Assembly (NCBI RefSeq): GCF_024220585.1
Contig: NZ_JAMXKF010000004.1
Coordinates: 434,001-498,000 of the forward strand
Source of the DNA: Dyadobacter diqingensis
GTDB lineage: Bacteria > Bacteroidota > Bacteroidia > Cytophagales > Spirosomataceae
Direction: 5' to 3'
Length of the DNA: 64,000 bases
Shown: in pieces, positions 18,101 through 25,748 of the stretch
Position numbering within the stretch: position 1 is the stretch's first letter
How the letters are laid out: each line of letters opens with the position of its first letter
The notes under the pieces: model-generated
The model's database searches: none
Seen by the model: only the letters and a program-made list of their open reading frames with translations
What the model was told of the DNA's origin: nothing
Program-made: the position numbers and the translations under genes

Positions 18101-18204
18101 ATATAACTCACAACGCCCACAAGCGCCAGAACGGCGGTCATGAAAAATACCAGCATGGTATTTTTCAAGGAGAACGCGACAATACTTTGTGTTAATTTCT
18201 GCAT
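15103..18204 (-). CDS. CusA/CzcA-family heavy-metal RND efflux pump, inner-membrane subunit (operon 1)
   Basis: A 1033-residue trimeric proton/metal antiporter in the inner membrane that drives metal export across both membranes. The HME-RND layout is complete: TM1 near residues 12-34, two large periplasmic loops and the TM4 block. In TM4 the family motif reads GAIDFGLLLEGTMVIVE, giving D395, E401 and E408. CzcA of Cupriavidus has Asp at the middle position, so D-to-E is a notable change; it keeps a carboxylate. It is the last gene of a run reading response regulator, kinase, TolC, adaptor, pump. The adaptor gene ends 11 bp upstream. The exported metal cannot be told; divalent (Zn/Co/Cd) or Cu/Ag are the options. 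Confidence 0.95.
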   Translation of the reverse strand: MQKLTQSIVAFSLKNTMLVFFMTAVLALVGVVSYIKTPIEAFPDVTNTRARIITQWPGRSAEEIEKFITLPVMKEMNTIPKKTEVRSISLFGLSVVTVLFDDKVEDFYAQQYASTRLRNIDLPKGAEAEIEPPYGATGEIFRYVLKSDRPLKELTALQEWVIERELVAVPGVANVASFGGEEKIYEVRVNPALLAQYDLTPLDVYEAVGKSNINVGGDVIQKGDQAYVVRGVGLLESTKDIENILINVKGSTPVHVKEVAEVNITAKPRLGQVGLGEEKDLVEGIVVMLRGENPSDVIVKLRKTIDELNTRILPSDVKIVPVIDRTELVNATVNTVTHNLAEGVVLVSVIVFIFLFNWRTTVTVALVIPLSFLFAITMLRIQGLPANLISLGAIDFGLLLEGTMVIVEKIYVDLEKSSHRLGVDRFNKMSKLGLMKRSVKNVASHIFFAQIILIVALLPIFSFQKVEGKMFTPLAFTLGYALVGSLILSLTFVPAMCKVLLRKDIKEKNNPVVNFFRNNIFKLYLWSDRNKRLVMGAFVVLFMVCVGKFLTYGTEFIPKLNEGAIYVRATLPNSISLEQSVKTGNALRDTLRSFQEVQFVMSQTGRPNDGTDPTGFFNNEFHIQLKPENEWKRHIKKDELLKEMKTTLSSFPGVSLGFSQPIQDNVEEYVAGVKSSLVVKIFGEDLYDMEKLADQVADNLHKVRGVSDVLVYRNIGIPELAIRLDEARMARHGVSMADAQAVIEMTIGGKAASTFYENDRMFDITIRYQKEYRDTEEEIGNILIPSLDNHQVPLKEIASIGTKTGPAFIYREGSSRYIGIGFSIDGRDLGSTIAEAQKVVRENVKFPTNGKVVWAGEFESKERATQQLSVIIPAALVLIIFLLYMNFGNAKDTLISLITIPFAFVGGFLSLWITGTIFGISAGIGFIILFGVCTIDGIILVHVMKDNLIKKLPLKEAISEGIYGRIRPVIMIALMGSLGLLPAALSNGMGSEIQKPLAIMIVGGLLICMFLSFTVLPQIFYWAYRKNDKNLSH

Positions 18205-18215
18205 GAAAATCGATA

Positions 18216-19310
18216 TTATTTACCCGTATTTAGTACGTCTGAGAAAAGGAGCAGCTGATTGTTGATCACAATATGTTCACCGGCCGAAAGTCCGCTTTTG
18301 AAAAAGACTTTGTCATTGTCCTTCACATCCACGATCACTTTCCTTGGCTCCAATGTGCTGTCAGGTTTTTGTATAAGCAGGTAATTCTCGTTGTTATGAA
18401 AAATGAGGGCATTGGCCGGAACGCCGATCGCAATCTCTTTGGTGTTTTTCTTTACCACGGCTTCGATCGCCAGGCCCGGTTTCAATTTCAGATCTTTGTT
18501 TGGCATACGGATGCGGGCTTTCAGAACACGCTCCTGCGGATCAAAAACCTGGGAGATTTCGGAAATAATACCTTCGAAAGTTTCACCTGGATATGCTTTT
18601 GATTTAATAACGGCCTTCATACCTTTTTGTACAAAAGGAAGGTCTACCGCATAGATGTTAGTTGTTACCCATACATCGGATAAATCGGAAATGGTGAAAA
18701 GATCGGCGTCACTGCCGCTGATCTGTGTTCCGCCGGAGATGTTGTTCTGAACGACATAACCACCCACGGGTGCTTTGATCTGAAAAACTCCCTTTTCGGT
18801 ACTTGCATTGTAAAGCGACAGATTTGACTGGATTTTTTCGATTTCCGATTTGAGAATATCCACTTCGCTTTGTGCTTCTACAAGGTCTTTCTCGGAAGAA
18901 ATCCGGTCCCCGAACATGGATTCGGCAACGGATAACTTTCTTTTTGCGACCAACAGCTGCGATTCGAATGAACGTTTCTGCGAGGTCAGATCCGTGAGCT
19001 CACTGCTTTTAAGCTCAGCCAAAACCTGCCCTTTATTAACCTTATCGCCAAGGGAGAAATAGGTTTTTGTAATCACGCCGTTGATCAGACTTGCATAATG
19101 CACGACCTGATTCGGGTTGTATTCAATCTGGCCGTTTAGCCGTATCGATTCCGTTACCGGTTCCAGTTTGGTTTCGTACGTGATTACCGGATGAGATACC
19201 ATTTTTGTATTTTCTTTGGACGGAGCAGCCTTGTCCTGCGTGGTTTCACAGGATGAAAACGCCAGACCGATCACTAGCGCAGTCAGGATATTGTATGTTG
19301 TTGCTGACAT
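18216..19310 (-). CDS. RND efflux periplasmic adaptor (CusB/CzcB type), lipoprotein (operon 1)
   Basis: A 364-residue membrane-fusion protein that links the CzcA-type pump to the TolC-type channel. The N-terminus carries a lipobox (LAFSSC, Cys at residue 20). A barrel-sandwich half (IRLNGQIEYNPNQVVHYASLINGVI), a coiled-coil hairpin (about residues 105-165), the second half-motif and the beta-barrel domain follow in the usual order. I see no N-terminal His-rich metal-binding extension as in some CzcB proteins. It is 56 bp downstream of the TolC gene and 11 bp upstream of the pump gene. Confidence 0.93.
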   Translation of the reverse strand: MSATTYNILTALVIGLAFSSCETTQDKAAPSKENTKMVSHPVITYETKLEPVTESIRLNGQIEYNPNQVVHYASLINGVITKTYFSLGDKVNKGQVLAELKSSELTDLTSQKRSFESQLLVAKRKLSVAESMFGDRISSEKDLVEAQSEVDILKSEIEKIQSNLSLYNASTEKGVFQIKAPVGGYVVQNNISGGTQISGSDADLFTISDLSDVWVTTNIYAVDLPFVQKGMKAVIKSKAYPGETFEGIISEISQVFDPQERVLKARIRMPNKDLKLKPGLAIEAVVKKNTKEIAIGVPANALIFHNNENYLLIQKPDSTLEPRKVIVDVKDNDKVFFKSGLSAGEHIVINNQLLLFSDVLNTGK

Positions 19311-19366
19311 ATTGGTTTTTAGATATGCTGTTTTAGAGGTTGAGGTCGATTTTGGATTAAATCGGG

Positions 19367-20689
19367 CTAACGGATTTCGCTGGCTGTCACGAAATAGAGA
19401 TCTTCCAGATTTTCGATCAGTTGCCTGGTCGTGCTCAGTATCGTTCGTTTGTTGGAAATGTAGGCATCGAAGAAATCCAGGTATTCGACCATATTGATGC
19501 GTCGCTGGATGAAATACCCGGTGTACGTTTGAAACACCTGATCCAAATCCTGTCCATAATTTGGATCAAGTGCCTCATAAGCCTGAAGACTGTTTTGCAG
19601 GACACGAAAAGCCTGAGTTACTTCTGCCTCAATGCTTTTTGTTTTCTGCTCGGAAACTACTTTTGATTTTTCGATTCCTATTTTGCTTTCCAGAATATTT
19701 CCCTGATTTCTATTGAAAACAGGCAGGTCCATTTTAAACCCGAAACCAATAAAGTTGAGCAGGAAATTTCCACCGCGGTCGTAATTGGTGCCGAGCGTCA
19801 GGTCCGGTTTTCTTTGGGCGTATTCCAGATCATATTTTTTGCTGGCCAGTGTTTCTTCCAGAAAACTTATTTTCCCATCGGGCCGGTTTGTTACCGCGCT
19901 GAGTTGCAGCTCATCAAGCGTCAGCGACTTAATCCCATCCAGATTCACGCTGGCAGGTATATCCGCTTGTATGTAACGCTGGGAGGGAATGTTTAACAGT
20001 ACCGAAAGTTCCTTTTGAACACCGTGCATTTCATTACGTGCTTCGAGTATCTGCTGTCCTAATTCCAGCTTCAATGCCTTCAATCTGAAAACCTCCGTTT
20101 TGCTGATGTTGTTTTGTCGGTACTGATTTTCAAATGCGGCAAGCAGTTTTTCCAGTGCACTGTTTTGCTGAGTCAGAACAGCCAGAAAAGATTGTTTGTA
20201 CGAGAGTTCAAAAATGTTTTTACGGAGGTCGGTTTTCAGATTTCTCAGCAGTTCCGAATAGTATTCCGCGGCTATGTCCCGGGAAACCGATTCAAGGGCA
20301 ATCCGTTTTTTTCGCTTTCCTGCGGTCTCAATTCGTTGTTCAAGGGCCGCCGAGAACTGCTGGTTTTTTCCAAATTTTCCGATAATCGGTGGCAGCCTTT
20401 CGCCCGAAGAAAGCTGGTTTTTTGTAGCCCAGAGGTTAACTTCATCCACACTAAACTCGGGATTGGGCCAAAGTTTGGCCTGAATAACCTGGGCTTCTGC
20501 CTGGTTAATATTCAGTTTCTGGATGATAAGGTCCAGGTTATTGTGTAAAAATAGACCCTCGGCTTCTTTCTGGTTGATGACCAGCGTGTCCTGTAAAACA
20601 GGCGTGACAGCGATGCTGCCATAGTTTAAGAAGAGGGAAAAACTTAATGCAAGGAATACCTTCACAAAATCAGTGATTGATGAAGGCAC
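19367..20689 (-). CDS. TolC/CzcC-family outer-membrane efflux channel (operon 1)
   Basis: A 440-residue outer-membrane protein with two OEP repeats; it forms the exit duct of the metal pump. Signal sequence precedes VTPVLQDTLVINQKEAEGLFL, then long helical segments (LNINQAEAQVIQAKLWPNPEFSVDEVN, FELSYKQSFLAVLTQQ) and the second repeat LEYAQRKPDLTLG. The start is uncertain: no ATG is available, and the GTG at 20689 or the GTG at 20665 (giving MKVFLALSFSLF) are both possible; the latter gives a cleaner signal peptide. It follows the histidine kinase gene by 84 bp. Confidence 0.9.
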   Translation of the reverse strand: MPSSITDFVKVFLALSFSLFLNYGSIAVTPVLQDTLVINQKEAEGLFLHNNLDLIIQKLNINQAEAQVIQAKLWPNPEFSVDEVNLWATKNQLSSGERLPPIIGKFGKNQQFSAALEQRIETAGKRKKRIALESVSRDIAAEYYSELLRNLKTDLRKNIFELSYKQSFLAVLTQQNSALEKLLAAFENQYRQNNISKTEVFRLKALKLELGQQILEARNEMHGVQKELSVLLNIPSQRYIQADIPASVNLDGIKSLTLDELQLSAVTNRPDGKISFLEETLASKKYDLEYAQRKPDLTLGTNYDRGGNFLLNFIGFGFKMDLPVFNRNQGNILESKIGIEKSKVVSEQKTKSIEAEVTQAFRVLQNSLQAYEALDPNYGQDLDQVFQTYTGYFIQRRINMVEYLDFFDAYISNKRTILSTTRQLIENLEDLYFVTASEIR

Positions 20690-20773
20690 AAAATTAAACG
20701 CCCCGGATTAGAGGGTTCTTTAAGGTAAATTAGAAAAGGATGAGCGCAACATTAAAAGTAAATTAGAGAAAAC

Positions 20774-22126
20774 TCAGAAATTGAGCGTGATGCGCGTTCC
20801 GCTGTTTGGCTCCGATTCGATAGAAATTCCGATGTCGTGATTGCTGAAAATCCTATACGCGATGGCCATTCCGAGTCCGTTCCCTTTGATTTTTCCGGTA
20901 TTGTGCCCCCGGTAAAAAGGCTCTGAAATGTGCTGAATATCCAGGGCACTGATGCCGATACCCTGATCACGGATTTGAAGGATCAACTTGTTTTCAATGT
21001 TTTTTAACGTGATATCAACCGGCTTTTGATCTGAAAACTTTGCCGCATTTTCAATCAGATTGTATAGGGCCATGTAAATCTGTGTTTTAACACAGTTGTA
21101 TTCAAGTAAACCGCTCGTATTTTCGGGCAGGTCCCAGTGGAGGTTGATTTTTGTCGTCTGGTATTCCGTTGCAAGTTTATCCAGCACCTCCCACAAGATT
21201 TCGTCAATCCGCTCGGGTTGTGTTTTCTGCTTGTTTTTCTGATCTAAACCGGATAAAACCAGTAAGTTTTCCAATATTTTTTCGAGACGTTCGGCGTCGT
21301 TTAAAACGTTTTCACTCACGTTTTTATACTCCATCATATTCCTGTCTTTTTGAAGCAGTACTTCAAGGTCACCAACAATGGAGGAGAGCGGACTTCGTAG
21401 TTCGTGAGAGGCGTGGCTGATGAAGTTTTTCTGGATCTGAATGTTTTGGTAAACCTTTTCAAGAATGGAATTAAATTCCTGAAACAGGTCTTCGAGTTCA
21501 TCTTTTGTCCTGGGATAGGTCAGCTGATGTTTCTGCCCGTTCATGTCAATATTTTTGACCTGCTCAATGATCTGTCTGACAGGGGAGTATGCTACTTTGG
21601 ATAATGTGTAACTGAGTGTTACTATAACGAGCATGCCTAGGATCAGCGCGATAAGCAAAATCCTGACAAATTCGCTTTCCTGTGCTTCAAGTATGGGGTT
21701 ATTTGCTTTAATGATAATGCTGAAAGAACCCTGATTATCACGATAATAAATGGTATAGTAAAAAGCGTTGCCAACCTTGAAACTGTAATGGCTGTTGGCC
21801 CGGATGGTTTTGAGAATTTTGGCAGTGATATTGGTGTCAGGATCAGCCTCTCCGTAATGAATAAACCCTTTTTTATCATACAGGCGGATCTCCTGGTTGG
21901 CGCTTGCGGTCAGAAATTTCTTTTCAATTCTGCTGTATTCTTTCGTGGTCAGCTCGTCCTCTTCGAGATAAAACATGGCAGTCAGTGAAGCTGTTCGTGC
22001 CAGCTCCTCAAAGAAAATTCGCTCGGCAGATCTCACAAAATTGAGATAGATAAGCACCGACGAAATGGTAAAGACCAGGCCGAAAACCAGTGAGGAATTC
22101 AGCGTAAGCTTGTGTTGGATTTTCAT
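20774..22126 (-). CDS. Sensor histidine kinase of metal-efflux operon 1
   Basis: A 450-residue inner-membrane kinase. Two transmembrane segments (about residues 10-30 and 153-177) enclose a periplasmic sensor domain. HAMP, then HisKA with phospho-acceptor H241 (SHASHELRSPLSSIVGDLE), then HATPase with the N box (NLIENAAKFS), G1 (DQGIGIS) and G2 (GNGLGMAIA). The start overlaps the stop of the upstream response regulator by 4 nt, so they are translationally coupled. Context predicts that it senses the exported metal in the periplasm, as CusS/CzcS do; the ligand is inferred, not seen. Confidence 0.94.
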   Translation of the reverse strand: MKIQHKLTLNSSLVFGLVFTISSVLIYLNFVRSAERIFFEELARTASLTAMFYLEEDELTTKEYSRIEKKFLTASANQEIRLYDKKGFIHYGEADPDTNITAKILKTIRANSHYSFKVGNAFYYTIYYRDNQGSFSIIIKANNPILEAQESEFVRILLIALILGMLVIVTLSYTLSKVAYSPVRQIIEQVKNIDMNGQKHQLTYPRTKDELEDLFQEFNSILEKVYQNIQIQKNFISHASHELRSPLSSIVGDLEVLLQKDRNMMEYKNVSENVLNDAERLEKILENLLVLSGLDQKNKQKTQPERIDEILWEVLDKLATEYQTTKINLHWDLPENTSGLLEYNCVKTQIYMALYNLIENAAKFSDQKPVDITLKNIENKLILQIRDQGIGISALDIQHISEPFYRGHNTGKIKGNGLGMAIAYRIFSNHDIGISIESEPNSGTRITLNF

Positions 22127-22803
22127 TTGTCACCAGCGATCATGTAGCCGCGACCTTTGACCGTTTTAATGAGTTTTTCCGAATAATTGCTGTCTATTTT
22201 ATTTCGCAGGTAAGAAATGTAGACATCCACGACGTTGGTAAATGTATCCATGTTGGTATTCCAAACCGTGTTCAGGATCTGCGTGCGCGTAACGATCTTG
22301 TTTTTGTTTTCAAGCAGATAAACTAAGAGTTTAAATTCTTTGGCGGAAAGCTGTATTTCGTTTCCCTCTCTTTGTACGCGATTGGTATCCATGTTAACGG
22401 TCAGGTCGGCACATTGCAATGTCTGGTCAGGTGTGTAGTGCAACGCGTACCGGCGGCGCAGCGCCTTGATGCGGGATAACAGTTCGGGGAAATGAATTGG
22501 TTTTACAAGATAATCGTCTGCACCAATGTCGAGTGCTTTTATCTTATCTTCGGCTTCACCAAGTGCGCTGAGCATCAAAACAGGCGTGTCTATTTTTTTA
22601 TATCGGATAAGCTGAGCCAGTTGAAGGCCGTCAATATCCGGAAGCATGACGTCAAGAATAAACAAATCCCACTGCTCGGCTGTAACCAGGTCCCTCGCTT
22701 CATAACCGTCGCTGGCCAGCTGCACGACGTACCCGGCTTCCTCCAGACCTTTCCGGAGGAAGCTGCTGATACGGGAATCGTCTTCAACTACTAATATTTT
22801 CAT
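22123..22803 (-). CDS. OmpR/PhoB-family response regulator of metal-efflux operon 1
   Basis: A 226-residue DNA-binding regulator. Receiver domain: acidic pocket VVEDD, phospho-acceptor D51 in FILDVMLPDIDG, Thr/Ser and Lys of the switch (MLSALGEAED, YLVKPIHFPE). Winged-helix output domain: IQLSAKEFKLLVYLLENKNKIVTRTQIL through VDVYISYLRNKID and the final hairpin KTVKGRGYMI. It is coupled to the kinase by a 4-nt overlap. It starts only 20 bp past the stop of the membrane dipeptidase gene with no terminator between, so it may be read from the same transcript as the D-amino-acid genes. Confidence 0.95.
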   Translation of the reverse strand: MKILVVEDDSRISSFLRKGLEEAGYVVQLASDGYEARDLVTAEQWDLFILDVMLPDIDGLQLAQLIRYKKIDTPVLMLSALGEAEDKIKALDIGADDYLVKPIHFPELLSRIKALRRRYALHYTPDQTLQCADLTVNMDTNRVQREGNEIQLSAKEFKLLVYLLENKNKIVTRTQILNTVWNTNMDTFTNVVDVYISYLRNKIDSNYSEKLIKTVKGRGYMIAGDK

Positions 22804-22822
22804 TTATAATCGGTTGTGGCTT

Positions 22823-23893
22823 TTACGCCCAGGCTCTTTCTAAAAAGTCAACCCAGTTTTTCCACATGATTTGTTCAATATCCTGTTCAGAGTAACCTCT
22901 TTTGTGCAATATACCCGTAATGGATTGCAAATCGGCAATAGAATCCATGTCGCCCGGCGCTTGTTCTTTTCCGAAAGCACCGTCAAGATCCGATCCGATA
23001 CCTACATAGGAGGCATTTCCGGCCAGTTGACAAATATGATCAATATGTTCGGCAATATGTTCGATAACCAGACCGGTATTTTGGGGGGTAGATTTCCCGC
23101 GAACCCAGCCGGGAATCATCATCCAGGCATCAAATGCCATACCGATCACCGCTTTTCGCCCAATCAGTTCGCGAATCATTTCGTCCGAAAACTGGCGGTT
23201 ATGCGGTGTCACTTTCCGGGTGAGGTTGTGGCTGGCCCATACAGGCCCTTTATAAATCTTCATCGCGTCCCAGAATGCGCTGTCGCACAAATGGGTTGCA
23301 TCCAGAATCATATTCAGGCGGTCCATCTCAATCAGCAGATCTTTTCCTTTTTGAGACAGGGGCTGATCAGAATCGGTACCGTAGGCATATATACCCGGGC
23401 CATAATGCGCCGGACCAATTGCGCGAAGGCCGTAATTATAAGCGATTTCCAGGTTTTTCAGACTTATGAACGAGTCGGCGCCTTCGAGACTAAGGATATA
23501 ACCAATCGGAAGATTTTCAGTGGAGGTGGCATTTTTCCAAAGATCCAAGTGTTTATGCAAACCCTGCAAATCAGTGATCTGAACCATTTCTCCTGCTTCT
23601 TCCATGGCTTTGTACCAGGCAATTTGCGCCTGTGTTTGTGCCCAGGCCTGCGCCTGCGAGTGCCAGCCCGGAATTTTGCTGTCTGGTTTTACAAAACGTG
23701 CAATTTGTGTAGCCACGCACATACCGATGTTGCCTTTACGCATTTCGGGAAAACTGACTACGCCAAGTCCGCGATCCGGCTTGTCGGTCAGGTTTTTCTC
23801 GCGGTCACGAATACTTTGAAGGTCCTGGGTTAAGTCCCGGTTCCATTCCACGGCATTCATGGAAAGATCCAGGTGAGCATCAAAAAGAAACAT
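22823..23893 (-). CDS. Membrane dipeptidase (peptidase M19 family)
   Basis: A 356-residue binuclear zinc hydrolase of the renal-dipeptidase family, which cleaves dipeptides and, in known members, accepts D-residues at the C-terminal position. The metal site is visible: HLD near the N-terminus (FDAHLDLSM), the bridging Glu in LSLEGADSF, and later His residues in LDATHLCDSAFW and VWASHNLTRKVTPHNRQFSDE. No signal peptide is present, so the enzyme is probably cytoplasmic. It is downstream of the fold-type III PLP enzyme (110 bp gap holding a hairpin) and upstream of the metal response regulator (19 bp gap). Context suggests it releases D-amino acids from imported dipeptides; the exact substrate is unknown. 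Confidence 0.9.
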   Translation of the reverse strand: MFLFDAHLDLSMNAVEWNRDLTQDLQSIRDREKNLTDKPDRGLGVVSFPEMRKGNIGMCVATQIARFVKPDSKIPGWHSQAQAWAQTQAQIAWYKAMEEAGEMVQITDLQGLHKHLDLWKNATSTENLPIGYILSLEGADSFISLKNLEIAYNYGLRAIGPAHYGPGIYAYGTDSDQPLSQKGKDLLIEMDRLNMILDATHLCDSAFWDAMKIYKGPVWASHNLTRKVTPHNRQFSDEMIRELIGRKAVIGMAFDAWMMIPGWVRGKSTPQNTGLVIEHIAEHIDHICQLAGNASYVGIGSDLDGAFGKEQAPGDMDSIADLQSITGILHKRGYSEQDIEQIMWKNWVDFLERAWA

Positions 23894-23910
23894 AGATTTA
23901 GGAATGGGGG

Positions 23911-23997
23911 AATTTTGAATGATAGTATGATAGAATTTTGAATGAGTAAATAGGACAATTCGTGGCGATCATTCTATCATTCACTCATTCAAAATTC
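23911..23997. repeat. Palindromic intergenic repeat cluster
   Basis: GAATTTTGAATGAGT (23933-23947) is exactly complementary to ACTCATTCAAAATTC (23983-23997), a 15-bp stem with a 35-nt loop. A partial direct copy (AATTTTGAATGA) lies at 23911, and GATAG/CTATC elements add alternative pairings. It fills the gap between the PLP-enzyme and dipeptidase genes and could affect mRNA stability or read-through. Confidence 0.7.
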
Positions 23998-24003
23998 GCT
24001 TAT

Positions 24004-25113
24004 TTATACAGTAAGTCTGCGGTTTCTTGCAACGATTTTCCATTCGTCGGTAACTTCGCCATTTTCGATGACGGACGCATAATCATGCAGAGCGACTGAT
24101 GGGCAAATGTGATATGGCAGGGCGTAATAAACATCACCAATCTGGATATTTTCCCAGACATCTTCTCCGATTTGCAAAACGCCGTGTTCTTCACTCTGGC
24201 CGGTCACCGTATACCCATTCAGATTTAAGATTCGGAATCTTCTGTCAACAGGATTTTCAGCAGCAACGGCTTTATGTCCAAGATCGATGGTGATAACGCC
24301 ACACGAAGGTTTTGAAACGACACGCGTTAAGATAAGCGCCGCATGTAGAAAAGGCTGGTCGTCGAACTGATCACCATAACCCCAATCCCAGAGTACGTTC
24401 GTTCCCGGGCTCAGGAGCACATCCGGGCGAAGCAAATGCACCGTGAACGTGGGAGAGCCGCCGGCAATGACAACCGGCTCGGTACCGATATCTTCACGGA
24501 TTAAATCCAGTAAGGGATATACTTTTTCAAATGCGGCATCACTTTCGGCTTTCCGTTCGGAAAATTCCGCGTTTCGGATATGCCCGTCATAAACGTGAAC
24601 GCCGGAAACTTCAACATTGGGAAGGCCGCTTAAAAAACGGTACAGCGAAAGCAGCAGACCGTTTGTTGGATGTCCGGAGCGGTTCATGCCATTGTTGACG
24701 TCAATAAAAATCGTTGATACAACATCTTCCGTTTCTGATATATCTTGCAGGGCCTGTGCCGACTGCTCGTTATCGATCAGTGATGAAAATGTCGTTTCCG
24801 GATATTTTTTTCTTAGTGCGAATAACCTGGGGATGTTTGCGCCGGTCAATTGATAAGCGATCAAAATCCATTTTGCTCCTGCATCAGCCAGCATTTCGGC
24901 CTCCGCAATGGTGGCGCATTTGAATTTATTAACACCTGCTTCCAGCTGAATTTTTACAATTTCAGCCGTTTTGTGGGTTTTAACATGTGGCACTAGCCGG
25001 TTTACATCGCCGGCCATATGAACCATACTACGAATATTATTTTCGATTCTATCTTTATAAAAAAGAAGAGAAGGGGAAATTACTTCTTCTGGTTTGTTGA
25101 GCAGATACCACAT
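24004..25113 (-). CDS. Fold-type III PLP enzyme, D-serine dehydratase/D-threonine aldolase family
   Basis: A 369-residue cytoplasmic enzyme with an alanine-racemase-like PLP barrel (PLP lysine in VPHVKTHKTAEIV, K45) and a C-terminal D-serine-dehydratase-like domain. The metal site is H335-x-C337 in YHICPSVALHD. As I recall, eukaryotic D-serine dehydratases bind zinc with His-x-Cys while D-threonine aldolases use His-x-Asp; on that basis a D-serine dehydratase is favoured, though database entries mostly label such proteins D-threonine aldolase. The RidA-like gene 98 bp upstream fits this: dehydratases release 2-aminoacrylate, which RidA hydrolyses. The GntP transporter further upstream fits D-serine import. 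Substrate is inferred. Confidence 0.88.
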   Translation of the reverse strand: MWYLLNKPEEVISPSLLFYKDRIENNIRSMVHMAGDVNRLVPHVKTHKTAEIVKIQLEAGVNKFKCATIAEAEMLADAGAKWILIAYQLTGANIPRLFALRKKYPETTFSSLIDNEQSAQALQDISETEDVVSTIFIDVNNGMNRSGHPTNGLLLSLYRFLSGLPNVEVSGVHVYDGHIRNAEFSERKAESDAAFEKVYPLLDLIREDIGTEPVVIAGGSPTFTVHLLRPDVLLSPGTNVLWDWGYGDQFDDQPFLHAALILTRVVSKPSCGVITIDLGHKAVAAENPVDRRFRILNLNGYTVTGQSEEHGVLQIGEDVWENIQIGDVYYALPYHICPSVALHDYASVIENGEVTDEWKIVARNRRLTV

Positions 25114-25211
25114 CGTTTTTTGATTTTTATGGGATAAAAATGAAGATTGCTGATCCGGACCGCCTTTCTGTTATAAAAGGAGCATGTCAAACCAGCAATC
25201 AAAAAGACTTA

Positions 25212-25682
25212 TTAGTTTTCTTCGAGTTCGAACATCGCTTCAATTTCAACAGGGATATTGTCTGGTAAGGTTCCCATGCCCACAGCACTTCTTACGCCGA
25301 TACCATTTTCTTCTCCCCAAACTTTGGCAAATAATTCGCTACATCCATTGATAACGTATGGGTGACGTTCGAAATCACTTGTCGCGTTCACCATACCCAA
25401 AATCTTGATTACCCGCTTGATCCGGTTCAGGCTTCCAAGGTTTGCTTTCAGGGTTGACAGGATGGTCAGACCTACCTGACGTGCAGCCAGTTTGCCTTCT
25501 TCCACATCAAGATCTGCACCGATACGGCCGATGATCAGGCTTCCGTCGTCCTGAACGGTTCCATGTCCGGAAACATAAACCCAGCGGTTGTCGACGATAA
25601 GATATGGTTTATAAACACCAAGTGGTTTTGGTGCCGGTGGTAAATTAAGTCCCAGTGCTTCGAAATTGGATTCAGGAGTCAT
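25212..25682 (-). CDS. RidA/YjgF-family enamine/imine deaminase-like protein
   Basis: A 156-residue protein with a single chorismate-mutase-like Rid fold, normally a trimer with active sites between subunits. Members hydrolyse reactive enamines such as 2-aminoacrylate to keto acids and ammonia. The conserved block GVRSAVGMGTLPDNIPVEIEAMFEL near the C-terminus carries the arginine that contacts the substrate carboxylate, and the YVSGHGTVQDDG strand is typical. It is slightly longer than archetypal RidA (about 128 residues), as in the wider Rid subfamilies. It lies between the GntP transporter (66 bp) and the PLP enzyme (98 bp), a position expected for damage control of dehydratase products. 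Confidence 0.9.
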   Translation of the reverse strand: MTPESNFEALGLNLPPAPKPLGVYKPYLIVDNRWVYVSGHGTVQDDGSLIIGRIGADLDVEEGKLAARQVGLTILSTLKANLGSLNRIKRVIKILGMVNATSDFERHPYVINGCSELFAKVWGEENGIGVRSAVGMGTLPDNIPVEIEAMFELEEN

Positions 25683-25748
25683 GCAATAATCAGATAAGTG
25701 ATAAAAGTACTGTTTTTTGAAAGATGCAAAAGTGTCTCTGTTTTACTC

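Noticed and set aside
22871-23833. Plus-strand open frame of 320 codons opposite the M19 dipeptidase gene
   Set aside because: It is a shadow of the dipeptidase codons; the composition (many His, Phe, Arg) is not protein-like and the opposite strand has an intact enzyme.
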